A program made the translations under genes and the position numbers. DNA of 64,000 nucleotides from Gammaproteobacteria bacterium (GTDB taxonomy: Bacteria; Pseudomonadota; Gammaproteobacteria; JAABTG01): positions 3,057,549 through 3,121,548 of the forward strand of contig JAXHLS010000002.1 in the NCBI GenBank assembly GCA_034522055.1. Direction: 5' to 3'. The notes beneath the pieces were generated by a model. That model was not told where the DNA came from and ran no database searches. It was given only the letters and a program-made list of their open reading frames with translations. Within the stretch, counting starts at the first letter, position 1. Each line of letters opens with the position of its first letter. Of this stretch, positions 9,719 through 20,800 are shown one piece after another.

Positions 9719-12487
9719 GTGGCCGGCAGGGGCGTGCACCGGCGCCCGACAAGGGGAGACAGGCTTATTCCTGTCAAGAACCTGGACAAGATCTTTCGGC
9801 CGCGCCGCATCGCCCTGTTCGGGGCCGAGGACCGGCCGGGCAATCTCGGCGCAGCGGTCCAGGCCAACCTCATGGGCGGCGCCTTCGACGGCGTGATTTT
9901 CCCCATCCACCCCACCCGCGAGGCCCTGCACGGGGTCGCCACCTACGCCGATGTCCGGCAGTTGCCGAAGGTGCCGGACCTGGCCGTCATCTGCAATCCG
10001 GCGGTGGAGGTCCCCGCCATCGTCGAGGCCTGCGGTGCCCGGGGCATCAAGGGGGTGTTGGTACTGTCGGGGGGCTTTCGCGAAACGGGTAGGGACGGGG
10101 CCGCCCTGGAAGACGAGCTGGAGGCCATCCGCCAGCGCCATGTTGGCATGCGCATCCTCGGGCCCAATTCCCTCGGGGTCATCCTGCCCACTATTGGCCT
10201 CAACGCCAGCCATGCCGTCACCATGCCCAAGGCGGGCCATCTGGCCTTCATCTCCGAATCCCGCGCCCTGTGCAACTCGGTCATCGACTGGGCCACCGAG
10301 GAGGGCATCGGCTTCTCCGCCTTCGTCTCCACCGGCAACCGCCTCGACATCGGCTTCGGCGATCTCATCGACTGGTGCGGCAACGACCCCAAGACCCAGG
10401 CCATCATCGTCTACCTGCAGAGCCTCACCCATGCCCGGCGTTTCATGTCGGCGGCGCGGGCCTTCGCCATGACCAAGCCTATCGTGGTGTACAAGGCGGG
10501 CCACTACGCCGAGACCGTGGATGCCGTGGCCTCCCACACCGGCGACATGGTGGGCGAGGATGCGGTGTTCGAGGCGGCCTTCCGGCGCTGCGGCGTGGTG
10601 CGGGCCTACGAGCTGGACGACATCTTCGACGTGGCCGAGGTGCTGGCCTCCCAGCGCCTGCCCCGAGGGGCGCGCCTCGGTATCCTCAGCAACGCCGGCG
10701 GCTCGGCCATCATCGCCAGCGATGCCCTGCTCAGTCGGGGCGGCGAGATGGCCGCACTGGAGGAGGCCACGGAGGCGGGGCTGCGGGATCTGCTGCCCCC
10801 CGCCGCCCGTCACCGCAACCCGGTGGACATCCTGGACGGCGCGCCCCCGGAGCGCTATGGCACGGCCCTGGGGTTGTTGCTGGCGGACCACAACGTGGAT
10901 GCCGTGCTGGTGGTCTTCTCCGTGCAATCGGGCAACGACCCCCTGGCCACCGCCCGCGTGGTGGTGGACAAGGCCCGCCGGGCCGCCAAACCGGTGCTGG
11001 CGGCGTGGATGGGCGGGGCGCGGGTGCGCCAGGGGGTCCAGGTGCTCAACGAGGCTGGCCTGCCCACCCACAAGACGCCCGAGCAGGCCGTCAGGGCCTT
11101 CATGCACCTGGTCTCCTACGCGCGCAACCTGGAGGCCCTCTACCAGACCCCCAGGGACGTACCCGTGCCCTTCGACCTCAACCGCCGCAAGCTGCGCCGG
11201 CGCCTCGAACCCCTGCTGGCGGGACGGCGGCCCTCCATGGCCGGGCACGCCATGGCCTTCCTCCAGGCCTACGGCATCCCGGTGTGCCCCACCTGCATGG
11301 TGGCCTCCGCCGACGAGGCGGTGCGGGCCGCGACCCGGGTGGGCTTCCCGGTGGTGTTGAAGGTCATGTCGCCCCAGATCCCCCACAAGGTGGATGTGGG
11401 CGGCGTGGCCCTGGACCTGCCCGACGAGCAGGCGGTGCGCAAGGCCTACCACCGGATTCTGGAGGATACCCACCGCCACTGCGGTGACGTGGATATCCAC
11501 GGCGTGTGCGTGCAGCCCATGGTGGCCCTGGAGGGGGTGGAGTTGATCCTGGGGGCCAAGAAGGACCCCACCTTCGGCGCCGTGATCATGGTGGGCATGG
11601 GCGGCGTGGCCACCAACGTCCACAACGACCGCGCTCTCGGACTGCCGCCCCTGAACGAGCGCCTGGTGCGGCAGATGCTGGAGTCCCTGCGCGCCTGGCC
11701 CCTGCTCCAGGGTTATCGCGGCCGGCCGCCGGTGGACGTGGACCGTCTCGTCGAGGTCATCATCCGCTTTTCCCGGCTCATCGCGGATTACCCCGAGATA
11801 GACCAGTTCGACGTCAACCCCCTGCGCTGCACCAGCGACGGCGTGGTGGCCCTGGATGCCTTCATGGTGCTGGACGCGGCCCGCGCAGGGTCTGACGCCG
11901 AGGCCTTCCCCCACCTCGCCATCCGGCCCTATCCCGAAGACTTCGTCCGCCACGGCCGTGCCGCCGACGGCACCCCCGTCACCCTGCGTTCGGTACGCGC
12001 CGAGGACGAGCCCATGTGGCATGGGCTGGTGGCCAGTTCCTCCACCGAGTCCATCCGCTTTCGCTTCCGCTCCGTGTTCCGCCAGACCTCCCACCGCATG
12101 GCGGTGGAACACTGCGTCATCGACCACGAACGCCAGATCTCCATCGTCGCCGAGGTGGTCCTGGAGGACGGTCCCGAGATGGCCGGCATCGCCCAACTGC
12201 TGGCGGACGCAGACCATGAGACGGCCGAATTCGCCGTGCTGGTCTCGGACCCGTGGCAGCAGCGCAAGATAGGCGGCATGCTGCTGGACTACTGCCTGGA
12301 ACTGGCGGCCAAATGGGGCGTGCAGCGGGTAATGGCGGAGACGGACCCCCAGAACCGGCGCATGCTGGAGGCCTTCAAGAAGCGTGGATTCAAGGCCGAG
12401 GTGAACTACGAAGACGACGTGGTATTGCTGCACAAGGCCCTGGGCGACCCGCGACCCGCCCCCACTCCAGAGGAGCCCGCGCAGTGA
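9719..12487 (+). CDS. ADP-forming acyl-CoA synthetase / GNAT protein acetyltransferase (Pat/PatZ type)
   Basis: The 922-codon frame joins an NDP-forming acyl-CoA ligase to a C-terminal GNAT domain. Near the N-terminus NLDKIFRPRRIALFGAEDRP is the CoA-binding fold. A succinyl-CoA-ligase-like centre follows (LGILSNAGGSAIIASDALL). An ATP-grasp part carries GFPVVLKVMSPQIPHKVDVG and GVELILGAKKDPTFGAVIMV. The final 160 residues start TLRSVRAEDEPMWHGLV and include PWQQRKIGGMLLDYCLELA, the acetyl-CoA-binding turn. Family members acetylate lysines of acetyl-CoA synthetase and other proteins, and in several the synthetase half is inactive. The GTG at 9719 lacks a clear ribosome site. An ATT at 9767 sits 7 bases after AGGGGAGA and matches the usual N-terminus better, so the true start is uncertain. 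Confidence 0.9.
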   Translation: MAGRGVHRRPTRGDRLIPVKNLDKIFRPRRIALFGAEDRPGNLGAAVQANLMGGAFDGVIFPIHPTREALHGVATYADVRQLPKVPDLAVICNPAVEVPAIVEACGARGIKGVLVLSGGFRETGRDGAALEDELEAIRQRHVGMRILGPNSLGVILPTIGLNASHAVTMPKAGHLAFISESRALCNSVIDWATEEGIGFSAFVSTGNRLDIGFGDLIDWCGNDPKTQAIIVYLQSLTHARRFMSAARAFAMTKPIVVYKAGHYAETVDAVASHTGDMVGEDAVFEAAFRRCGVVRAYELDDIFDVAEVLASQRLPRGARLGILSNAGGSAIIASDALLSRGGEMAALEEATEAGLRDLLPPAARHRNPVDILDGAPPERYGTALGLLLADHNVDAVLVVFSVQSGNDPLATARVVVDKARRAAKPVLAAWMGGARVRQGVQVLNEAGLPTHKTPEQAVRAFMHLVSYARNLEALYQTPRDVPVPFDLNRRKLRRRLEPLLAGRRPSMAGHAMAFLQAYGIPVCPTCMVASADEAVRAATRVGFPVVLKVMSPQIPHKVDVGGVALDLPDEQAVRKAYHRILEDTHRHCGDVDIHGVCVQPMVALEGVELILGAKKDPTFGAVIMVGMGGVATNVHNDRALGLPPLNERLVRQMLESLRAWPLLQGYRGRPPVDVDRLVEVIIRFSRLIADYPEIDQFDVNPLRCTSDGVVALDAFMVLDAARAGSDAEAFPHLAIRPYPEDFVRHGRAADGTPVTLRSVRAEDEPMWHGLVASSSTESIRFRFRSVFRQTSHRMAVEHCVIDHERQISIVAEVVLEDGPEMAGIAQLLADADHETAEFAVLVSDPWQQRKIGGMLLDYCLELAAKWGVQRVMAETDPQNRRMLEAFKKRGFKAEVNYEDDVVLLHKALGDPRPAPTPEEPAQ

Positions 12488-12494
12488 ATCGTCA

Positions 12495-12523
12495 CCCGCC
12501 TATTTAAAAGCGGGGGCGTTTTT
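12495..12523 (+). terminator. Rho-independent terminator after the acetyltransferase gene
   Basis: A CCCGC/GCGGG stem with an AT-rich loop begins 7 bases after the TGA and is followed by GGCG and five T residues. Confidence 0.65.
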
Positions 12524-12628
12524 CTATATACTTGCGCGCTTCACGCCGGTGCCGGAACACCGGCCCTGTCACCGGGCCGGGGCATCATGAGGCAGCGCCA
12601 CGGATGGCGAGGAAAGCTCAATCTCGAA

Positions 12629-12704
12629 GGGCCGTTAGCTCAGTTGGTAGAGCAGCTGACTCTTAATCAGTAGGTCGAAGGTTCGAATCCTTCACGGCCC
12701 ACCA
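12629..12704 (+). tRNA. tRNA-Lys (anticodon CTT)
   Basis: The 76-base gene folds as a full cloverleaf. The acceptor strands GGGCCGT and ACGGCCC pair, the D-arm contains AGCTCAGTTGGTAGAGC, the anticodon loop is CTCTTAA (CTT at 12662-12664), and the T-arm is GAAGGTTCGAATCCTTC. CCA is encoded. Confidence 0.98.
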
Positions 12705-12942
12705 ATAAAATCAATAAGTTGCAAGAATAACCTTATATCACTATCAAGAATAATCTACCAGATTATCTACTAACGCTCCGGCAATAGTCCGACAGGAAGG
12801 ACCCACATTCGCCAGCGCGTAGGAGTCAAGGTCCAATCCTGCCCGGCCTTTGTATTCACCAGAGGGCACCGGGTAGCCGCCGTCGCCGCGCAAAGCTGAA
12901 TCAGGGCTTGCCGGGGAGGAAGTGCCACTATAGTATCACTTC
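12705..12942. other. AT-rich gap after tRNA-Lys
   Basis: The first 70 bases are far richer in A+T than their surroundings. They contain two copies of caagaataa (about 12722 and 12743) and a small inverted repeat (aatct-acc-agatt). The rest has no gene. tRNA-Lys genes are frequent integration targets, so this may be an old island junction. No second tRNA 3' end was found within the window to confirm it. Confidence 0.35.
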
Positions 12943-13200
12943 ATGAGAACTGAACTCGTCACAACTCTAAAGCGTCAGGCCACCGAACTGCTTTCCGAAC
13001 TTGAAAGGAGCAGGGAGCCCATTCTTATCACGCAGCATGGCGTTCCGAGCGCCTACCTGGTGGATGTCGAAACATACGAAGCAATGCAACATAGGATGAG
13101 ACTGCTTGAGGGGATCGCACGAGGGGAGAAAGCCATCGAGGATGGGCGAACCCTCACCCATGCGCAGGCAAGGAAGCGCATGGATCGATGGCTGAAATAA
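12943..13200 (+). CDS. Antitoxin, Phd/YefM family
   Basis: The 85-residue protein begins MRTELVTTLKRQATELLSEL and continues REPILITQHGVPSAYLVDVE, the N-terminal DNA-binding fold of Phd/YefM antitoxins. The C-terminal part is charged and helical, as expected for a toxin-wrapping tail. Its stop lies inside the next gene, with a 13-base overlap, the common translational coupling of antitoxin and toxin. The product should neutralise the toxin and repress the pair by binding its own promoter, where ctatagtatcac lies just before the start. Confidence 0.85.
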   Translation: MRTELVTTLKRQATELLSELERSREPILITQHGVPSAYLVDVETYEAMQHRMRLLEGIARGEKAIEDGRTLTHAQARKRMDRWLK

Positions 13201-13508
13201 TTTGGACCGAGCCCGCACTTAGCGATCTGGATGCCATTGCGGACTATATTGCTCTGGATAACCCAGACGCAGCAAGAACCTTGGTTCAAAGCGTCTTTCG
13301 CCACGTAGATCAGCTCGCTGATCACCCCAAGAGCGGCTCCAAGCCCCAGGAACTCAAGGGGTGGCGTTACAGACAAATCGTCGAGCCTCCATGCCGCATC
13401 TTTTATCGGGAAGAGGATTCGCGCGCCTATATTCTTTATGTCATGCGAGGCGAACAGTTGCTTCGCCGTTCTGTTCTTGCTGCTCGTGGCAGGCTCCCGA
13501 AAAAGTAA
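13188..13508 (+). CDS. Toxin, RelE/ParE family
   Basis: The 106-residue protein begins AEIIWTEPALSDLDAIADYI, the N-terminal helix pair of ParE/RelE proteins. DNPDAARTLVQSVFRHVDQL and GWRYRQIVEPPCRIFYRE with a C-terminal YVMRGEQLLRR complete the fold. Without biochemical data it cannot be said whether it cleaves mRNA (RelE) or poisons gyrase (ParE). The ADYI and DNPDAA spacing looks more ParE-like. It is coupled to the upstream antitoxin. Confidence 0.85.
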   Translation: MAEIIWTEPALSDLDAIADYIALDNPDAARTLVQSVFRHVDQLADHPKSGSKPQELKGWRYRQIVEPPCRIFYREEDSRAYILYVMRGEQLLRRSVLAARGRLPKK

Positions 13509-13572
13509 AGCCCGACAAGCCGCGTCGCCCGCCGTCGGTCCTGTTTCGCTCTACGAGGCGACGCTGGTGTTG

Positions 13573-14019
13573 TCATTGGCGGCGGCACCGAACCTTTGGA
13601 TCGTTCTGGCCGATGGCGTCGATGATGGGGCAACCCTTGTCGGTTCCATGGCAGCTCTCAACGAGCTGTCGCAGCTCGTCGCGCAGGGTCGTCAGCTCCT
13701 GCAGGCGGGTTTCGACTTCTTCCAGCTTTGCGGCGGTGATGGCCCGGACGCTGCTGCGGGCATTTTGGGGGTCGTCCCGCATCTTCAGGAGGGTCCCGAT
13801 CTCTGCGAGGCTGAAGCCCATGCCCTGGGCCCGCCGGATGAATCTGAGGCGTGCGATGTCTTCGTCCGTGTAAGTACGGATACCGGAAGAAGTGCGCATC
13901 ACCGTCGGCAACAGGCCGATGCGTTCGTAGTAGCGCAGGGTATCCACGGATAGGCCTGTCGAGCGGGACACCCTGCCTATACGATGATGGCCATCTCTGG
14001 GTGACGCGGATGTCTTCAT
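13573..14019 (-). CDS. MerR-family metal regulator, CueR-like
   Basis: The 148-residue protein has the winged-helix start IGRVSRSTGLSVDTLRYYER with GLL and GIRTYTDEDIARLRFIRRAQ, then the long dimer helix and a C-terminal metal loop, CHGTDKGC (C123 and C130), followed by PIIDAI as in CueR. The position that is Ser in Cu(I)/Ag(I) sensors and Cys in Zn/Cd/Hg sensors appears to be Ser here (residues 89-90). This points to a monovalent metal, though the Cys spacing is one residue shorter than in E. coli CueR. It is the last gene of the minus-strand arm of the mer locus. It may instead control cop or cus genes. Confidence 0.75.
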   Translation of the reverse strand: MKTSASPRDGHHRIGRVSRSTGLSVDTLRYYERIGLLPTVMRTSSGIRTYTDEDIARLRFIRRAQGMGFSLAEIGTLLKMRDDPQNARSSVRAITAAKLEEVETRLQELTTLRDELRQLVESCHGTDKGCPIIDAIGQNDPKVRCRRQ

Positions 14020-14066
14020 GTTCTTCCCATCCCATGTCCGTGTCCTTCACGCACAGATCCCGACGC

Positions 14067-15032
14067 TCAGAAATTGAACCTGACACCGGCGCGAAGGAGG
14101 TAGTCGGTCTCCAGGGCGCCGCCGTTGAGGTTCTGTGCTACCGGCACCTGCAGCGCCCCCTCCAGGAGCCACCGTCGGCCGACGTATTGAAGCCCCGGTG
14201 TGAGGAAGAACCGTGTACCGCCCGAGTCCGGGTCCCTGCGGCCATCGATACGGTTCCTGCCCTCATGGACCAGGTTGGCCTCCAGGACGCCGTAGATGAA
14301 GGCCGGTACGCCACCGGCAAGCTCCAAAGGATGCAAGCGATATTGCAAAGATCCATCCAGGCGCCAGACATCCCCGGCCTCGAAGTCGTCGGCCACCGTG
14401 TTCTCCCGATAAGCGATCTGCCCATCCATCTGGTATCTCAGGGTCTGGTAGGTCATGACGATGCCGCCGAAATAGTCCCACGAACCGGTGCCCGCCTGCA
14501 CACTGGCCGGCAGCCGGCCATGGGAATCACGGTCGTCATGCTCGCCCGTGGGCGCCTTGATCCCGGCGAAGGGCGCGACGCGCAGGGTTTGCCCGAGCCG
14601 ATCATGCCGATAGGCGGTATGGCGCGCGAGGAGGGAAAGGTCACCGAAGCCGCTGGTGCTGCGGGAGATCCGTTGCCCGTCCGTGGTCCGGTCCAGATCG
14701 ATGTCCCGGTAGGCGAGTTCGCCGAACAGCGCCCACCGATTTGTGATGCCGTAACCCAGCACGCTGATGGCGGCGACCTCGGTGCGCTCCCGTTGGGCCT
14801 CACTGGGGTCCTCACCAGACCGATGGACGACCAATTGCTCGCGGGCCATGAACACCCCTCGGGCGACGGGCAGGGCGGTGTTGAAGGTGATGGGTGCGGC
14901 CTGAGGGGAATTGCTCCAGGCCAGCGAGCAAGACAGCGCCAAGGCAAGGCTGGGGCCCGGGCGCCATCGCCGTGAGTGGCAAGCGGCCATGGTCACTCCA
15001 CTGGCTCTCAGCTGTCGGTGTTCGGCCTTCAT
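14067..15032 (-). CDS. Outer-membrane beta-barrel protein, phenol-MetA-degradation-like
   Basis: The 321-residue product has a signal peptide ending near NSPQAAPITF. It then shows alternating aromatic/polar strands (LFGELAYRDIDLD, FFLTPGLQYVGRRWLLEGA) and ends in Phe (VRFNF), the signal for outer-membrane insertion. The pattern matches the transporter-like family PF13557 (MetA-pathway of phenol degradation). Its start overlaps the stop of the MerP-like gene by 4 bases (ATGA), so the two are translated together. A role in moving Hg(II), organomercurials or another metal compound across the outer membrane is inferred only from the neighbours. Confidence 0.7.
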   Translation of the reverse strand: MKAEHRQLRASGVTMAACHSRRWRPGPSLALALSCSLAWSNSPQAAPITFNTALPVARGVFMAREQLVVHRSGEDPSEAQRERTEVAAISVLGYGITNRWALFGELAYRDIDLDRTTDGQRISRSTSGFGDLSLLARHTAYRHDRLGQTLRVAPFAGIKAPTGEHDDRDSHGRLPASVQAGTGSWDYFGGIVMTYQTLRYQMDGQIAYRENTVADDFEAGDVWRLDGSLQYRLHPLELAGGVPAFIYGVLEANLVHEGRNRIDGRRDPDSGGTRFFLTPGLQYVGRRWLLEGALQVPVAQNLNGGALETDYLLRAGVRFNF

Positions 15033-15346
15033 TGTGGATGTTTCGTCATGCCGCGATAAGTAAAGCCCGCCTCTTGGATCACGGTCTTCATCTGTGATTC
15101 CGCGATCTCCACGCCGTCACGCACCTGCAGGGTCACACGGCCCTGGCTCAGATCGACATCCACCTGCTCCACGCCGTCGATTTCCTGCAGCTTTCTCTCG
15201 ATGCCGTAGACGCAAAAAGGACAGGCCAGACCGTCCACCCGCAGCTCGTAGCGTGTGCCGGCGGCCGCTGCCGCGATGGCCAGCCCCACCAGGGCGGCGG
15301 CGATGATGGATCTGATGATGAGGGATCTAATCATGAGGCTCTTCAT
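15029..15346 (-). CDS. MerP-like periplasmic heavy-metal-binding protein
   Basis: The ATG at 15344-15346 gives 105 residues. An N-terminal hydrophobic export signal (SLIIRSIIAAALVGLAIA) precedes a heavy-metal-associated domain starting TRYELRVDGLACPFCVYGIE. The metal motif is C-P-F-C, where MerP normally has G-M-T-C-x-x-C, and the rest (VDVDLSQGRVTLQVRDGVEI) follows the usual ferredoxin-like fold. It probably captures Hg(II) or Cu(I) in the periplasm. It heads the minus-strand operon, divergent from merC across the mer-type promoter. Confidence 0.8.
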   Translation of the reverse strand: MKSLMIRSLIIRSIIAAALVGLAIAAAAAGTRYELRVDGLACPFCVYGIERKLQEIDGVEQVDVDLSQGRVTLQVRDGVEIAESQMKTVIQEAGFTYRGMTKHPQ

Positions 15347-15454
15347 GGAATATTGCCGTTGGGGTTTGAAGAGCAGGGTATCCCCTGGAGCCGACTCCAG
15401 GTCAAGCTCCGATGGCTGTATCGGCGGGCCGCTCACCGGGGCGGCGGTTCGGTC

Positions 15455-15486
15455 TTGACTCCGTACGCGGGTACGTCGTTTAGCCT
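15455..15486 (+). promoter_or_regulatory. mer-type promoter with MerR operator
   Basis: The -35 box is ttgact at 15455-15460. The -10 region is ttagcc/tagcct at about 15480-15486, so the spacer is 19-20 bases, as in MerR-activated promoters. Between them lies the dyad CCGTAC-gcgg-GTACG, nearly the same as the MerR operator of Tn501/Tn21. It drives merC-merA-merR. Confidence 0.85.
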
Positions 15487-15501
15487 TGCATGACGAACTG
15501 A

Positions 15502-17358
<1,857 letters not shown>

Positions 17359-17422
17359 CGGGGCCTCCCGGGTGGCCCAGAATGGCGCCCGGAGAATATG
17401 TGTTCGGCAAGGGGGCAGTAAG

Positions 17423-17884
17423 GTGAATACGAAGGCGGCCGGGCGGGCGGAACCAGGGCTTACCATCGGGCGCCTCGCCGCGGTGGCGGGCGTCAACGTG
17501 GAGACAGTCCGCTACTATCAGCGCATCGGCCTCATCATCGCACCCGTGAAGCCCGCCCGTGGCTACCGTCGCTATCCGCCAGATGCCGTGGAGCGTATCC
17601 GCTTCATCAAGCGCGCCCAGGAGCTGGGATTCAATCTCCGGGAAATCGCGGAGCTGCTGTCCCTGAATGACGGTGACTGCAACGAGGCGCGCCTCATGGC
17701 GGAGCACAAGCTCGAGGCCATTCGCCGGCGCATGGACGATCTCGGTGCCATGGCCCATGAGCTGACTGCATTGATCGTGGCCTGCCGGGACCATGCGTCT
17801 CGGCAGGGACGTTGCGCCATCATCGCCAGCCTCGGCCAGGACAAGGGCCGGAACGAGGGCCAGAACGAGGGCCAGAGAGGCTAA
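17423..17884 (+). CDS. merR: Mercury regulator MerR
   Basis: From GTG 17423 the protein has 153 residues. The winged helix (TIGRLAAVAGVNVETVRYYQ, GYRRYPPDAVERIRFIKRAQ) is followed by the three Hg-binding cysteines in conserved context: NDGDC (C86), VACRDH (C121) and GRCAIIASL (C131). It represses and, with Hg(II), activates the mer promoter. It sits downstream of merA in the same direction, not divergent as in Tn21/Tn501, so it is probably expressed from the operon it controls. An upstream ATG at 17348 inside merA is possible but gives an untypical N-terminus. The tail is rich in Gly, Asn, Gln and Glu. Confidence 0.92.
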   Translation: MNTKAAGRAEPGLTIGRLAAVAGVNVETVRYYQRIGLIIAPVKPARGYRRYPPDAVERIRFIKRAQELGFNLREIAELLSLNDGDCNEARLMAEHKLEAIRRRMDDLGAMAHELTALIVACRDHASRQGRCAIIASLGQDKGRNEGQNEGQRG

Positions 17885-17895
17885 CCGCCGGCGTC

Positions 17896-20800
17896 TCAGG
17901 CGCCGGGCTCATCCTTCGGCAATCCGCCAGCGCGCCACACGGCGAATATTGCGGGAAACACGATCAAAACCATGATCAGCGCGGAGAGGACACCGCCCAC
18001 CATGGGCGCGGCGATGCGCTTCATCACGTCCGCGCCGCTGCCACTGCTCCATAGGATGGGCACCAGGCCCATGAACAGGGCCAGGCCGGTCATGAGCATG
18101 GGGCGGATGCGTTGTCCGGCGCCATCCTGGATCAACTCGTTCAGGTCCGTGCGAGTACGGAGGTTTTGTCCCGCCAGGCGGTCGCGATAGGCGATGTCCA
18201 GGTACACCATCATCAGCAGCCCCAACTCGACGGCCAGGCCGGCCACGGCGATCATGCCCACCCACACCGCGACACTCAGGTTATAGTCCAGCCACCACAG
18301 CAGCCACACGGCACCCACCAGGGAGAACGGTACGCTGACCATGACCACCAGGGTCTCCATGAGGGAACCGCGGTGCATGAAGAGCATGAAGAAGATCAGG
18401 AACACCGCCAGGGGCACCAGGACCTTCAGTTTGGCCTTGGCCCGTTCGAAGTACTGGAACTGGCCGGCCCAGGCCAGGCGGTAGCCGGCCGGGATGTCCA
18501 CCCGGTCGGCGACCACCTGTTTGGCCAGGGCCACGTAGTCGGCGATGCCGATGTCGGACTTGGCATCGACGAACACGAAGCCCGCGAGCTGACCGTCCTC
18601 GCTGCGGATGCTGGGCGGTCCGGTACGAAACGCCATGTCGGCCACCTGGGTGATGGGGATCTGGGCACCGGTGGGTGTGGGTACCAGCACACGTTTTAGC
18701 GCCTCCACGTTGTCGCGGTAGTCGCGCGCGTAGCGCACCAGGATATTGAATCGCTGCCGGCCTTCCACGGTCTGGGACACCACCGTGCCTCCCATGGCGG
18801 CGAGGATCACCCGTTCCACGTCACCCACGTTGAGACCGAACCGTGCGGCCGCGCCACGGTCGACGGTGAAATCGAGAAAGTAGCCGCCGGTGGTCCGTTC
18901 GGCGAAGGCGCTACGGGTATAGGGCGCCGTGCGCGGATCGGCCTGCAGGGCCTCCTCGATGGCAACGCCGGTGTTCTCGATGGTCTTCAGGTCCGGACCA
19001 AAGACCTTGATGCCCAGGGTGGAGCGGATGCCGGTGGCGAGCATCTCGGTGCGGGTCTGGATGGGCATCCAGAAGATGTTGGGCATACCGGGGAAGCGCA
19101 GCTTGCCGTCCATCTCCTGGATCAGGCCGTCCCAGTCGAGCCCCTCGCGCCATTGGTCCCTGGGTTTGAGGGATATCACCGTTTCCACCATGGACAGGGG
19201 CGCGGGATCGGTGGCGCTGGTGGAGCGGCCTATCTTGCCGAACACGTGCTCCACTTCGGGGATATCGGCGATGATGCGGTCCATGGTCTGCAGAGTCTGG
19301 GTGGCCTCGGTGATGGACATGCCCGGCAGCGCCGTGGGCATGTAGAGGATGGAGCCTTCATTGAGCGGGGGCATGAATTCGTTGCCCAGGGAGCGGAACG
19401 GGATAACGGTCACCGCCAGGGTGACAACGGCCAGCCCCACCACCGCCCAGCGCAGTCTGACCGCGAGCTGTACGACGGGCCGGTAACCGGCCACCAGCCA
19501 TTGATTGAGCCTGCTGCGATCGGCCCGGATCCTGCCGCGGATCAGCCATACGGCCAGCGCTGGAACGAGGGTGATGGACAACAACGCTGCGAAACCCATG
19601 GAGTAGGTCTTGGTGAAGGCCAGGGGCTTGAACAACCGGCCCTCCGTGCCTTCCAGGGCGAACACCGGCATGAACGAGACAGTGATGATCAGCAGGGAGA
19701 AGAAGATGCTCGGGCCCACCTGCTGCATGGCCTCGATGATCACGTCGGTACGCGCCTTGGCCTTCTCTTCCGGCGGCGCGTTGTCCGCCTGCCAGTGGTG
19801 CAGGCGCTTATGGACGTTGTCGATGATCACGATGGCGGCATCCACCATGGCCCCGATGGCCACCGCGATGCCGCCCAGGGACATGATGTTGGCGGTCAGG
19901 CCCTGGTAGTACATGGGGATGAAGGCCAGCAGCACCGCCACCGGCAGGGTGATGATGGCCACCAGGGTCGAGCGGACGTGGAGCAGAAACACCAGGATCA
20001 CCAGGGAGACGATGGCCATCTCCTCCAGCAGGGTCGTCTGCAGGGTGTCGATGGCCTCCTTGATGAGGGTGGACCGGTCGTAGACCGGTATGATCTCGAC
20101 CCCTTCCGGCAGCCCCGGCTCGATCTCCGCCAGGCGCTGCTTGACCCGCTCGATCACCGCCAGGGCGTTCTCGCCATAGCGCATCACCACGATGCCACCC
20201 ACGGTCACACCCTGGCCGTCGAGCTCACCCTGACCGCGCTGCATGGCCGGCCCCAGGGCCACCGTGCCCACGTCGCTGATGGTGACGGGCACGCCACCCG
20301 GCGTCGTCTTGAGCACCACCTTTTCGAGATCGGCCACCGAACGCACGTAGCCCCGGCCACGAATGAATTGTTCGTGTCCCGCCACCTCCAGGATGCGCCC
20401 GCCCACGTCGTTGTTGGAGTCGCGCACCGCCTCGTTCACCCTTGCGAGGGAAATGTTGAAGGAGGCCAGCTTGTTGGGATCCAGGCTGATCTGGTACTCC
20501 CGTTCGAAACCACCCACGGCGGCGACCTCGGAAACGCCCTCCACGGATTCGAAGGCGTAGCGCAGGTTGAAGTCCTGGAGGGCGCGCAGCTCATCCAGGC
20601 TGTGTTGCCCGGTGGTATCTTTGAGGGCATATTGGTAGACCCAGCCCACGCCGGTGGCGTCGGGCCCGAGGGTCGGGTTGACGCCCTCGGGCAGATGGGC
20701 GGTGGCGCTGTTGAGGTATTCCAGTACCCGGGAACGCGCCCAGTACATGTCCACGCCGTCGTCGAAGATCACGTAGACGAAGGAAAGCCCGAAGAAGCTC

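Noticed and set aside
9704-12433. Open frame of 909 codons on the minus strand
   Set aside because: It lies fully antisense to the acyl-CoA synthetase/GNAT gene, has no family motif and is rich in His/Gly/Gln, as expected of a GC-rich shadow frame.
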